In this document: positions 24,402 to 31,412 of the stretch, one piece after another
Layout: each line of letters opens with the position of its first letter
How positions within the stretch are numbered: position 1 is the first letter of the stretch
NCBI GenBank assembly: GCA_049514575.1
Contig: JBEKUX010000037.1
Location: forward strand, 1-31,412
DNA length: 31,412 bases
Reading direction: 5' to 3'
Origin: BOG-1184 sp049514575
Lineage (GTDB): Bacteria; Fibrobacterota; Chitinivibrionia; Chitinivibrionales; Chitinispirillaceae
The notes under the pieces: generated by a model
The model's database searches: none
Told to the model about the DNA's origin: nothing
The model's input: the letters and a program-made list of their open reading frames with translations, nothing else
Made by a program: the position numbers and the translations under genes

Positions 24402-25451
24402 TCATTCCTCGTTGTGATAATAGGCACAATTTTCCTTCGTGATAATATCGATCGGCATCAGCACGTTTTTTTTGCAGGGGTGTTTGAGAATGATGTGCCG
24501 GTACAGAGAATACACACCCATGTATCCCTGCGTCTCGGGCTGTTGACTGATAATATAATCGATGACGTTCTGTTCAAGGTAGCGCCTGTTTTCCTCGACC
24601 AGATCGTATCCGATGAGCATCACTTTCCGGGGTGCGACCCTGTTCTTTAAATATTCGGCTACGTAATGCGTGTTTGCGTTGGTTACAAAAACACCCAGGA
24701 GATGGGGATTTTCTTCCAGTATCCGCCCCAGCAGTGTTTCAAAGGTGGTTTTCCGGTTGTCGGACATATCGTACATATGCAGATTCAGAGAGGGAAACTG
24801 CCGGACGAATGATTCAAATCCCCGTGCGCGCTCATTAATGTGGAAACTTTCCGGGAAGACCCGTATGACGGCAATGCTTCCCGCTTCCTTGAGCGACATG
24901 GTCATGAGTTTCGCAGCGACAACGCCGCTTTGGAAAGAATCCTGATAAATCGACGAAAGCGCCGAAACGCCGGGAATTGAGGAATCCAAACAGATACAAG
25001 GGATAGGTGAGGTGACGTTCGATTGAAACCCTGTCAGAAACTCCTTAGCGAGATTGGTGAACCCTGCAGCGATGATCACGCCGTCGATCGGGGTTTTAGA
25101 AAGTGCGCAGGTCTGAACGAAAAACGATTCCCGGGAGTACTTATCATATAGGAAATACGCTGTCCGAACACGCGACGAACTGAGTTCATGGGTAGCACGG
25201 TCAATTCCCTTTGCGAGCAATTTCCAGTATGAGCTGTCCTGATTGAGTTTTGGCATGATCACGCCAAAGGTAAACTGTTTGGCAAGCGAAAGGTGCCGCG
25301 CAAACATATTGGTAATATAACCGGACTTTTTAACAATTTGCCTCACCTTGCGTGCCGTGTCCGTTGATACGCGACCGCGGTTATGCAATACCCGGTCCAC
25401 CGTTCCTATCGAAACCCCGGCCTGTCTGGCAATGCCTTTTATCGTTATCAT
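24402..25451 (-). CDS. LacI-family transcriptional regulator
   Basis: 349 aa. N-terminal LacI helix-turn-helix ITIKGIARQAGVSIGTVDRV with hinge region to about residue 55. Residues about 60-349 form a periplasmic-binding-protein-like sugar sensor (FGVIMPKLNQDSSYWKLLAKG, DGVIIAAGFTN, CICLDSSIPG, KVMLIGYDLVEENRRYL). No signal peptide; cytoplasmic. It is upstream of and co-directional with GH127-GH29, so it is the natural candidate to control that unit and, since the promoters match, the GH30 genes. The ligand is unknown. The ribosome site is weak: nothing better than AT-rich sequence precedes the ATG. A 12-bp palindrome AATTTATAAATT (25452-25463) abuts the start codon. Confidence 0.92.
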   Translation of the reverse strand: MITIKGIARQAGVSIGTVDRVLHNRGRVSTDTARKVRQIVKKSGYITNMFARHLSLAKQFTFGVIMPKLNQDSSYWKLLAKGIDRATHELSSSRVRTAYFLYDKYSRESFFVQTCALSKTPIDGVIIAAGFTNLAKEFLTGFQSNVTSPIPCICLDSSIPGVSALSSIYQDSFQSGVVAAKLMTMSLKEAGSIAVIRVFPESFHINERARGFESFVRQFPSLNLHMYDMSDNRKTTFETLLGRILEENPHLLGVFVTNANTHYVAEYLKNRVAPRKVMLIGYDLVEENRRYLEQNVIDYIISQQPETQGYMGVYSLYRHIILKHPCKKNVLMPIDIITKENCAYYHNEE

Positions 25452-25463
25452 AATTTATAAATT
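25452..25463. promoter_or_regulatory. Palindrome abutting the LacI-type gene start
   Basis: AATTTATAAATT is a perfect 12-bp palindrome immediately before the ATG, in the place of a ribosome site. A -10-like TATAAT lies at 25498-25493 on the minus strand. It could be an autoregulatory operator, but it lacks the central CG usual for LacI-family sites and AT-rich palindromes arise easily. Confidence 0.25.
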
Positions 25464-25707
25464 CATAACCGGGGACGGAGGTTTAAATGTTTATTATAAG
25501 TCTTCCGCTTTTTACCAACTTTTCACCCGCAGGGACACTGATCGACACCGGCGGGCCGCTTATGCCACGATAACGGCCTATCTCTTCGACCGGAAACTCA
25601 TAAACCCTGCGGCTTACCTATGAAAATACCTTGCGCGCGTCAGATGTTTTACCTCCCCGGCTTCGGCACCGCAGCTCCCGTGGAGAAATGCTCCGGGTAC
25701 GATTATC

Positions 25708-25777
25708 CGCGCTTTAAGCGCGCTTTTCGCGCGCTTTTCGGGGAATTGCAATAATAAACTTTTAAACCTCCGTCCCT
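25708..25777. repeat. Repeat R3, right end only
   Basis: CCGCGCTTTAAGCGCGCTTT, CGCGCGCTTTTCGGGGAAT, AATAATAAACTTTTAAACC and CCGTCCCT, as at the right ends of the two full copies. It directly abuts the gene remnant at 25781. Confidence 0.6.
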
Positions 25778-25780
25778 GGT

Positions 25781-25936
25781 TACTTGATTAAATTTACAAA
25801 ATCAAACCGGAACACCATAAAAAAGCACTTGAAGGACCTGGTAGCCAATGGGGTGCTCAGGAAACACGGCATTGGAAAGGGGACCTGGTATTCTTCGGCG
25901 GCGAACCTTATCCCTGCGCCACCGGCGCAGCGATAA
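25781..25936 (+). pseudogene. C-terminal remnant of a winged-helix protein (Fic/AlbA_2-type end)
   Basis: The frame reads YLIKFTKSNRNTIKKHLKD, LVANGVLRKHGIG, KGTWYSSAAN and then a stop at 25934-25936. This is a helix-turn-helix with wing as found at the end of Fic-domain or AlbA_2-type DNA-binding proteins (RNT-KKHLK-LV-GL-KHG-GKGTWY pattern, from memory). There is no start codon or upstream domain: the frame closes within repeat R3 just before it. A terminator follows 18 bp later, as for a real gene end, so this is the 3' stump of a decayed or deleted gene. Confidence 0.7.
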
Positions 25937-25953
25937 GGCCTAAGGGATAAAAG

Positions 25954-25989
25954 AGCCTCCCGCCCTTATGAGGGTTGGGAGGCTTTTTT
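25954..25989 (+). terminator. Rho-independent terminator
   Basis: AGCCTCCC (25954-25961) pairs with GGGAGGCT (25977-25984), with additional CCC/GGG pairing inside, followed by six T. It belonged to the gene whose stump precedes it. On the minus strand it is followed by CTTTTAT and might act weakly in that direction. Confidence 0.85.
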
Positions 25990-26080
25990 ATGGCGGGGCT
26001 GGTACAAATAAAGACTATACTAATTTGGTGCAACGATAGGCTTATATAATCAAATCTCCTGAAATCTTCATGAAAGGAGA

Positions 26081-26109
26081 CAAGTCTGCCATAGCAAAGC
26101 GAAGGCAGG
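26081..26109. repeat. Repeat R6, copy a
   Basis: CAAGTCTGCC, ten variable bases, GAAGGCAGG; the same 29-bp layout occurs at 30873-30901 inside the 5' end of the HNH-like gene. CTGCC and GGCAG can pair as a hairpin. Confidence 0.55.
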
Positions 26110-26195
26110 CAGAGTTGCCGAACTTAGAACCTTCTTAATGACCCATGACCTTGAAAAAGAACTGGAAAGTCTAAGAGTAATTGCTTACAGATAAT

Positions 26196-29100
26196 TTATT
26201 TGATTACCATTATCCTGTTTTTCCGGATAATCTCCCCTGCCGTGAACACCTGAACATACGTGCCGGTGCCCCAGGACGGCAGACATAGAGAATAACTCCC
26301 CTCACCCTGCACTCGACCCACATACGACGCCACCATCCTCCCCCGTATGTCGTAATACTTGACACTCACAAAACACTGCTTCGGCAGCGTGTAGCGGAGC
26401 ATACCGGACGAGTATTTCAAGCTGAATGCCCTCATTGCATGGCCATTGAACAACACGCCGACAAACGACGTCACAAAACGGGTCTCCGCGCTGTAGTTCC
26501 CCCACCCTGCCGCGTTGTGCGCCTTGACACGCCAGAAGTAGGTCGTGTTGTTGACAAGGGAGGATACGAGCCTCGTCGTGTCGGTCACCGAAGAGTCGCT
26601 GAACACAAAAACCGTCATATTCGTATCGGTTGCGACCTCGACGAGGTAGCGGTTAACAGACGGCGATGAGGTATGCCATGCCACCCGCACGCTGTCGACA
26701 GTGATTAACGCACTGTCCGCCGGAGCCATGGTCACTACTGTGGAAGGCAAGGCTACCATTGTGGAAAAACTCCGGTAATTTGCCCAGGCGCTGGCTGTTC
26801 CGCCCGCGTTCTTCGCCCGCACGCGCCAGTAGTAGGCCGTGCCGTTCGCAAGACCGCTGACTTGTTTTGTGGTATCGGTAAGCGTTGAGTCCTGCAGGAA
26901 TATGCTGGAAAAAGCCGTGTCAGTGGCCACCTGCACATAATAGCTCGCTGCAGTGGCCGCCGTGTTCCAGACAAGCGTGGTCGAAACAGGCTGATTTACC
27001 GCGCCTCCGGCCGGAGAAGACAGCTGCGGCGGCGCTATGACTATGGTAGAAAATCTCCACACCTTGGACCAGTCGCTGCTGCCGCTGACATTGCCCGCGT
27101 TTACCCGCCAGAAACAGGTTGTGTTGAGCGACAGGCCGTTGACGATCTGCGATGTTCCGCTGACGCTCCCGTTGTAGATGAACGTTGAGAAAAGAGAATC
27201 GCTTGACACCTGAAGGGTATACGAGGCCGCCTCGTGCACCGCGTTCCATGAAAAGGTCTGAGTGAGCGGCTGGCCCGTTGACCTGTCAAGCGGCGCTGCA
27301 AGTGACGGAGGCGACAGGTTGACCCGGTAGACGGGATACACCAGCAGATTTCCGGCAAAGGGCGTGCCAAGACCTAGGTTGTTCGTGATCGCAGCGTCGG
27401 ACTCCAGTGCAACACCCAGAACATAGTTCTCGCCCTTGATCAGCGAGTCCGAGTTCCAGCCCCATGACCACGCTACGGAGTCGCTGCCCGCGCCAGCCGT
27501 TATGGCCGTCCACGTCCAGGGATGTTCAATTGATTTCAGGCCCTGAACCACGCCCTCGATCCGGGTCGTGGGCTTGGGTGTCCAGCGGTTAACGCCCCTG
27601 CCGCTCAAGGCGGGCCTGGCAAGTGTTGTGGAATTCCCGGAGAGCGTGTCGACGACGGCCCTGACCCTGGTATCGTTGACAGGCGCGCAGGTTATCACCG
27701 TGATGTTGTTGCTGCTGTTGTTCGCCACATAGACTTTGCCGGTCACCGGGTCAACAGAAACCGCTTCCGGACTGTTCCCCGCCGCTATGGCGGCCGCCGA
27801 GTTCGTGGCCCCGTCGATCACCGTTACGCTGGCGCCGTTGGAATTCGTCGCATAGATCTGGTCCCTCACCGGGTCTACGGTAATGGCATAGGGACCGGCC
27901 CCGACAGCCACCGTGGTCGTCCCGTTGGTGGCGCCATCGATCACCGTGACATTGCCGCTGCCGTTATTTGCCACGTAGGTCCTGTTCGTCACCGGGTCCA
28001 CTGCCACGGCAGTCGGCGTAGAGCCTGAGGGCACGGTGGCTGCCACGGCGTTCGTGGCGCCGTTGATCACCGTGACATTGTCGCTGCCGTTGTTCGCCAC
28101 GTAAATCCTGTTCGTCACCGGGTTCACGACAATGGCATAGGGAGCGGTCCCGGCGGCCACACTTGTCGTGGCGTTCGTGGCGCCGTTTATCACCGTGACA
28201 TTGTTGCCGGTATAGTTCGCCGTATAGATATTGTTTGTCACCGGGTTCACTGCCACGGCATAGGGAGAACCTCCGGCGGCAACCGTGGTCCTCGCGTTCG
28301 TGGGCCCGTCAATGACCGTGACGTTGCTGCTTCCGCTGTTCGCCACGTAGATCTTGTCGGTCACCGGGTTCACGGCAACGGCATAGGGGGAGGTCCCGGC
28401 GGACACACTTGTCGTGGAGTTCGTGGCACCGTCGATGACCGTGACATTGTTGCTGTTGTAATTCGCCGTGTAGATCCTGTTCGTCACCGGGTTCACGGCA
28501 ATGGCCCAGGGCTCGGCCCCCACGGCCACGTTTACCGCAGCGTTCGTGGCCTCGTCAATGACCGTGACATTATCGCTGTACATGTTCGCGACGTATATCC
28601 TGCCGGTCACCGGGTTCACTGCCGAGGCCCAGGGACCGGCCCCGGCTGCCACCAAAGCTGTATCGTTCGAGCTTCCGTCAATTACCGTGACGTTGTCGTT
28701 GGAGCTGTTCATCACGTAGATCCTGTCCGTCACAGGGTTCAATGCTATACCTACCGGAAAGCTCCCCACAGCCACCAGGCTCGTGTCGTTCGTGGCCCCG
28801 TTGATCACGGTGACCGTGGCATTAGTGGCGGCCCTGTTTGTGACATAGATTTTATTCGTCACCGGGTTCACCACGACATTTTCAGGAGCGCCCGCTCCGG
28901 GAATAGTAGTGCTGAAGTTTGTCGCTCCATCGATAACGGTTATACTGTTACCGGTCTGGTTCGCCACGTAGATCCTGTTCGTCACAGGATTCACCGCAAC
29001 ATTATAGGGATGGGCTCCAGCATTCGCAGTGGTCGTCGAGTTTGTGGCCCCGTCTATCACCGTAACGCTGGCGCTGTCGTAGTTCGCCACGTAGATCCTG

Positions 29101-29738
29101 TTCGTCACCGGGTTCACTGCCAAAGCTATTGATCCGCCCTTCACCGCCACTGAGGTCGTGTCGTTCGTGGCGCCGTCGATCACCGTTATGCGACCGCTTC
29201 CAGACGCAACGTAGATCTTGTTCGTTACCGGGTTTACGGCTATGGCCTTGGGATTCCTCAGTACCTGGAACGAGGTCGTTAAATTAGTAGCCCCGTCTAT
29301 CACCGTGACCGTATCACTGTTGTTGTTTGCTACGTAGATCTTGTTCGTTACCATATTCACTGCTATGGCAAAAGGCCAGGCACCCATGGCTCCTACAGTG
29401 ACTGTTAGCATGTAGTTCGTGGCGCCGTCAATTACCGTAACAGTACCGACAGCACTTCCAATGTAGATCCTGTTCGTCACCGGGTTCACCGCAATACATG
29501 TGGGAAAACCCCCTACCGGCACAATGGCCGTATCATTCGTGACCATATCGATCACCGAGACGCTTGAGTCGCCTTGGTTCACCACATAAATTTTGTTGGT
29601 CACCAGGTTCACTGCAGCGCATACTGGACTACGTCCCACCGGCAGGGTGTCAATGACACGGTCGGCGAAAACGGAGAAGCACAACCCGGCGAAAAGCACG
29701 ACTTGGAAAACACGAACGGACCGCGGTGTCGGTTTCAT
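26196..29738 (-). CDS. YVTN beta-propeller repeat surface protein with FN3 domains and sorting tail
   Basis: 1180 aa from ATG 29738. An ATG 13 codons upstream is in frame, but AGAGGGG is correctly spaced for 29738 and the signal peptide (VFQVVLFAGLCFSVFA) starts there. From about residue 44 to 700 there are 16 repeats of about 42 residues built on NPVTNRIYVAN and VTVIDGATN, the YVTN/surface-layer propeller type, enough for two seven-bladed propellers plus extra blades. A short unassigned domain follows (about 700-800), then three FN3-like domains (about 800-1090, each with YYWRVRAKN or similar) and a type IX-like tail (YYDIRGRMVASYVG, GTGTYVQVF). Probably an exported adhesin or scaffold. There is no enzymatic motif. 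It is not linked to the CAZyme operons by transcription. Confidence 0.9.
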   Translation of the reverse strand: MKPTPRSVRVFQVVLFAGLCFSVFADRVIDTLPVGRSPVCAAVNLVTNKIYVVNQGDSSVSVIDMVTNDTAIVPVGGFPTCIAVNPVTNRIYIGSAVGTVTVIDGATNYMLTVTVGAMGAWPFAIAVNMVTNKIYVANNNSDTVTVIDGATNLTTSFQVLRNPKAIAVNPVTNKIYVASGSGRITVIDGATNDTTSVAVKGGSIALAVNPVTNRIYVANYDSASVTVIDGATNSTTTANAGAHPYNVAVNPVTNRIYVANQTGNSITVIDGATNFSTTIPGAGAPENVVVNPVTNKIYVTNRAATNATVTVINGATNDTSLVAVGSFPVGIALNPVTDRIYVMNSSNDNVTVIDGSSNDTALVAAGAGPWASAVNPVTGRIYVANMYSDNVTVIDEATNAAVNVAVGAEPWAIAVNPVTNRIYTANYNSNNVTVIDGATNSTTSVSAGTSPYAVAVNPVTDKIYVANSGSSNVTVIDGPTNARTTVAAGGSPYAVAVNPVTNNIYTANYTGNNVTVINGATNATTSVAAGTAPYAIVVNPVTNRIYVANNGSDNVTVINGATNAVAATVPSGSTPTAVAVDPVTNRTYVANNGSGNVTVIDGATNGTTTVAVGAGPYAITVDPVRDQIYATNSNGASVTVIDGATNSAAAIAAGNSPEAVSVDPVTGKVYVANNSSNNITVITCAPVNDTRVRAVVDTLSGNSTTLARPALSGRGVNRWTPKPTTRIEGVVQGLKSIEHPWTWTAITAGAGSDSVAWSWGWNSDSLIKGENYVLGVALESDAAITNNLGLGTPFAGNLLVYPVYRVNLSPPSLAAPLDRSTGQPLTQTFSWNAVHEAASYTLQVSSDSLFSTFIYNGSVSGTSQIVNGLSLNTTCFWRVNAGNVSGSSDWSKVWRFSTIVIAPPQLSSPAGGAVNQPVSTTLVWNTAATAASYYVQVATDTAFSSIFLQDSTLTDTTKQVSGLANGTAYYWRVRAKNAGGTASAWANYRSFSTMVALPSTVVTMAPADSALITVDSVRVAWHTSSPSVNRYLVEVATDTNMTVFVFSDSSVTDTTRLVSSLVNNTTYFWRVKAHNAAGWGNYSAETRFVTSFVGVLFNGHAMRAFSLKYSSGMLRYTLPKQCFVSVKYYDIRGRMVASYVGRVQGEGSYSLCLPSWGTGTYVQVFTAGEIIRKNRIMVIK
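27691..29610 (-). repeat. Coding tandem repeat region (16 units of about 126 bp)
   Basis: DNA encoding the YVTN repeats. Blocks such as GTTCGTCACCGGGTTCAC recur nearly unchanged about every 126 bp, while the linking positions vary. The central repeats are most alike, which points to expansion by unequal recombination. Confidence 0.85.
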
Positions 29739-29907
29739 GGCAAGCACCCCTCTTTTTAAAGACCAGAATCGCTGCAAACGCGTGGATCAATAATATAATC
29801 TTACCACGGCTGAAATGTTTAATAAAACAGTGAGGTTTTATCTTTTGTGAAAGGAAGGGACTCCGTATAAATAAGCCCGTTGACCTGACAGCCAGGGGGC
29901 CTATCTG

Positions 29908-29941
29908 TATGCTATTTGATACCCTATGTCAAATTGGCATA
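29908..29941. repeat. Imperfect inverted repeat after the HNH-like gene
   Basis: TATGCTATTTGA and TCAAATTGGCATA are imperfect complements separated by about 9 bp, starting 8 bp after the stop codon of the minus-strand gene. There is no T-run, so a terminator is possible but unproven. Confidence 0.35.
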
Positions 29942-29948
29942 CAAGGAG

Positions 29949-30932
29949 TCATCCGGTCCGGCCCCGATTATCGGCGGCACGGTACGCAGCCACGCGGCCG
30001 CAGAAGGCGATGAACTCTTCGGCGTTGAGGAAGTTCTTGCACTCGTTGACCAGCCAGGAACAGATCTCCAAGCCCAGAACCTCCGGGTCGGTGTGGTCAA
30101 CGGTGGGCAGCAGGTAGAACTTCCGCTTGTACGCGTCCCCTTTTTCGTGCGCCGAAACATTGTCATAGGCACCCACGAGGTCCCACCTGAGCGCGTCGCC
30201 GGTGTAGGGATCGAACTGCCCGTTCTGCGCAGCAGCGTGTATCAGCTCCTTGTAGCGGGCCTGGGTCGCGCTGAAGGCAAAAGCCTTGCCGAGCTTCTTG
30301 TCACGGACGAAAAGCTTGTGCGCCTTTGCGTCGAGCCAGTTGTTGTAGGCACGCACGGTCATGAAGCCGCTGAGAAAGGGCGGCAGCAGGAACTTCTTGA
30401 AACGGCTGTCAGGGTTGATCGGCTTCCACATCGCGGGTTTGGGCACTGTCCGGAACGCAACGACCTTTCCGCACAGGCCTACGAACTCCTCGGGCCGCAG
30501 GTCGGTCTTGCAGAAGTTGACGAGCATGGAGCAGATCTCGAACCCGAGAGCGTCCGGGTCGGTGTGGTCCACCGTCGGCATGAGCGCGAATTTTTTTTCG
30601 AAAACGTCCCTGAGCTCTTTCGTGTCCTTCCATTCGCCGATGAGCGTCCAGTCGAGCGCGTCGCCGGTGTAGGGGTCGCTCTTGCCGCCGCGCATAACCG
30701 CGTCGTGGATCAGGCTCCGGTACTCTGCCTTTGTCGAGGACGCCGCATAGGGCTTGCGGCGCTTCTGGTCGCGCCACAGCAGAATGCGCGAGCGGTTGGT
30801 CAGCCATTTGTTATACGCCGAAGGCGTAAGAATGCCGGAAAGAAATGCTGGTACCTGGAGGAATCTAATAATCAAGTCTGCCGGAGCCTGACGAAGGCAG
30901 GACGGGAGAGGGTGTTTGGTGAAATGAGGCAT
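29949..30932 (-). CDS. Protein with two tandem HNH-like domains
   Basis: 327 aa. Two homologous units, about 22-161 and 178-318. Each contains PAFLSG or PPFLSG, AYNKWL, a basic stretch, LIHDAV, DPYTGDAL, LMPTVDHTDP or LLPTVDHTDP (His123, His280), EICS, an Asn in LVNFCKTDL or LVNECKNFL (Asn139, Asn296), EEF and C-G-VA. The VDH-P...N..K layout is that of a compact HNH endonuclease family that is normally a single unit; this is from memory. No signal peptide. The first ~20 residues derive from repeat R6 sequence and no ribosome site precedes the ATG, so the true start may be lost or lie at TTG 30875. The opposite strand is open over much of the same stretch but encodes nothing recognisable. Confidence 0.7.
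   Translation of the reverse strand: MPHFTKHPLPSCLRQAPADLIIRFLQVPAFLSGILTPSAYNKWLTNRSRILLWRDQKRRKPYAASSTKAEYRSLIHDAVMRGGKSDPYTGDALDWTLIGEWKDTKELRDVFEKKFALMPTVDHTDPDALGFEICSMLVNFCKTDLRPEEFVGLCGKVVAFRTVPKPAMWKPINPDSRFKKFLLPPFLSGFMTVRAYNNWLDAKAHKLFVRDKKLGKAFAFSATQARYKELIHAAAQNGQFDPYTGDALRWDLVGAYDNVSAHEKGDAYKRKFYLLPTVDHTDPEVLGLEICSWLVNECKNFLNAEEFIAFCGRVAAYRAADNRGRTG
30873..30901. repeat. Repeat R6, copy b, inside the 5' end of the HNH-like gene
   Basis: CAAGTCTGCC, ten variable bases, GAAGGCAGG, as at 26081-26109. It encodes residues 11-20 of the predicted protein, immediately before homology to the second unit begins. Confidence 0.55.
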
Positions 30933-31054
30933 GGAGGAAAAATAGATTTAACGACCGGGTGCAGGAAAAGTTTAAAGGGCGGGGAAAGAACAGGTTATTA
31001 TGTTTTTTAACCCCCGTCTCCTGATCCGGGAAATTACATAGAAAAAGGATTTGC

Positions 31055-31082
31055 TGATAGTGTAATGTTTGAAACCGTCCCC
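31055..31082. repeat. Weak R3 right-end copy
   Basis: TAATGTTTGAAACCGTCCCC resembles the AT block plus ACCGTCCCT end of R3, without the GC-rich part. Confidence 0.35.
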
Positions 31083-31117
31083 TTATACTTATCGTTGAAA
31101 GCAAGGCTGTGCAGACG

Positions 31118-31166
31118 GGTGAAAAATATTTCACCTACCTTGAAAAAATATCATTATATTTATAAC
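31118..31166 (+). promoter_or_regulatory. Candidate operator and promoter of the lipoprotein gene
   Basis: GGTGAAA (31118-31124) and TTTCACC (31129-31135) form a perfect 7-bp inverted repeat around AATA. Just downstream are TTGAAA (31140-31145) and TATAAC (31161-31166), 15 bp apart, a rather short spacer. The start codon is about 48 bp beyond. Confidence 0.35.
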
Positions 31167-31213
31167 AGATAGTAACGTTTACAAAAATTATATATTACAA
31201 AGGGAGGGCTTAT

Positions 31214-31412
31214 ATGCGTAAGCAAATGATGGTTTTCTGTGCTATCGCGGTGTGTGCCGGGGTTGTGCTTTTCACGTGCAGTAAATCGGGCGGCCCGACC
31301 GGTCCAGCAGAAGGTGGTCCGACCAGCACAACATATAACTATACTGTTTCCGGTGACACTCTTACTGTTTCCATCCCGCAGCAAATAACCTTCCGGAGTC
31401 ATTGCAACGGAA
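31214..31412 (+). CDS. Lipoprotein-like secreted protein, N-terminal part (partial)
   Basis: 66 codons before the window ends. It starts MRKQMMVFCAIAVCAGVVLF and continues TCSKSGGPTGP, a signal peptide with Cys22 in an approximate lipobox (LFTC) followed by a Gly/Pro/Ser-rich linker, then TYNYTVSGDTLTVSIP. AGGGAGG at 31201-31207 lies 6 nt before the ATG. The rest of the protein is outside the window, so no function is proposed. Confidence 0.75.
   Translation, partial: MRKQMMVFCAIAVCAGVVLFTCSKSGGPTGPAEGGPTSTTYNYTVSGDTLTVSIPQQITFRSHCNG

Larger units (their letters stand above)
25464..26195. other. Gene-poor region with repeats, a gene remnant and a terminator
   Basis: About 730 bp. It contains an R3 right end (25708-25777), a winged-helix gene remnant (25781-25936), a terminator (25954-25989) and repeat R6 (26081-26109). 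Short open frames, such as one starting at 26140 encoding MTHDLEKELESLRVIAYR, look like scraps and are not called. Confidence 0.6.

Noticed and set aside
25348..25623. 91-codon plus-strand frame across the start of the LacI-type gene
   Set aside because: It is antisense to the DNA-binding domain and regulator promoter region; no motif was seen.
26071..26193. Tiny open frames starting at 26071 and 26140
   Set aside because: They are under 25 codons, partly made of repeat R6, with no supporting context.
27691..29610. Regular repeats considered as a CRISPR array
   Set aside because: The period is about 126 bp, the whole stretch is one open frame and the repeats encode YVTN propeller blades.
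29916..31010. 364-codon plus-strand frame opposite the HNH-like gene
   Set aside because: The minus-strand frame has two homologous domain copies with conserved motifs; the plus-strand frame merely mirrors them (also repeated) and shows no recognisable family.
1..31412. Search for tRNA, rRNA, integrase or transposase genes
   Set aside because: None recognised; repeats appear without any autonomous mobile gene in the window.

Overview
The window looks like a carbohydrate-degradation island from an uncultured member of the Fibrobacterota (Fibrobacter/Chitinivibrio-like). The evidence is a TIGR02147-type protein (a paralogous family best known from Fibrobacter) translationally coupled to a surface LamG protein, nine secreted proteins with type IX (Por)-like C-terminal sorting tails, and Gram-negative outer-membrane beta-barrels. 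This assignment is an inference from gene content; there is no rRNA or other phylogenetic marker, and no tRNA or CRISPR was seen.

Layout. 1-5717: three minus-strand GH30 paralogs (the first cut by the window edge), with a plus-strand 257-aa beta-barrel gene between the first two. 5718-6413: a long AT-rich regulatory and repeat region. 6414-8914: TIGR02147 gene plus LamG/DUF2341 surface protein, overlapping by ATGA. 9111-15695: two GH2 paralogs on either side of a porin-like beta-barrel gene. A 35-bp copy of the end of the LamG gene, with its downstream flank, sits in front of the second GH2 gene, so the arrangement arose by duplication. 15844-18556: two tandem secreted five-bladed beta-propeller (GH43/GH117-like) proteins. 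18742-19515: a second 257-aa beta-barrel paralog. 19880-25451 (minus strand): a LacI-type regulator, a GH127 beta-L-arabinofuranosidase and a GH29 alpha-L-fucosidase with a CBM6-like module. 25452-26195: repeats, the remnant of a winged-helix (Fic-like) gene and a terminator. 26196-29738: a 1180-aa YVTN beta-propeller/FN3 surface protein. 29949-30932: a protein with two HNH-like units. 31214-end: start of a lipoprotein gene.

How it may work together. GH30, GH2, beta-propeller enzymes, GH127 and GH29 would suit stepwise removal of galactose/glucose-type, arabinofuranose and fucose residues from a branched plant or algal glycan; an arabinogalactan-like substrate is a guess. There is no SusC/SusD pair; the local beta-barrels may be the outer-membrane partners. 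The promoter and leader regions of the four minus-strand enzyme genes (170, 3261, 5717, 24208) are strikingly alike, so they are probably one regulon, possibly under the LacI-type protein encoded beside one of them.

Intergenic DNA is rich in dispersed, hairpin-forming repeats (at least six kinds), several found at duplication boundaries or next to gene remnants.
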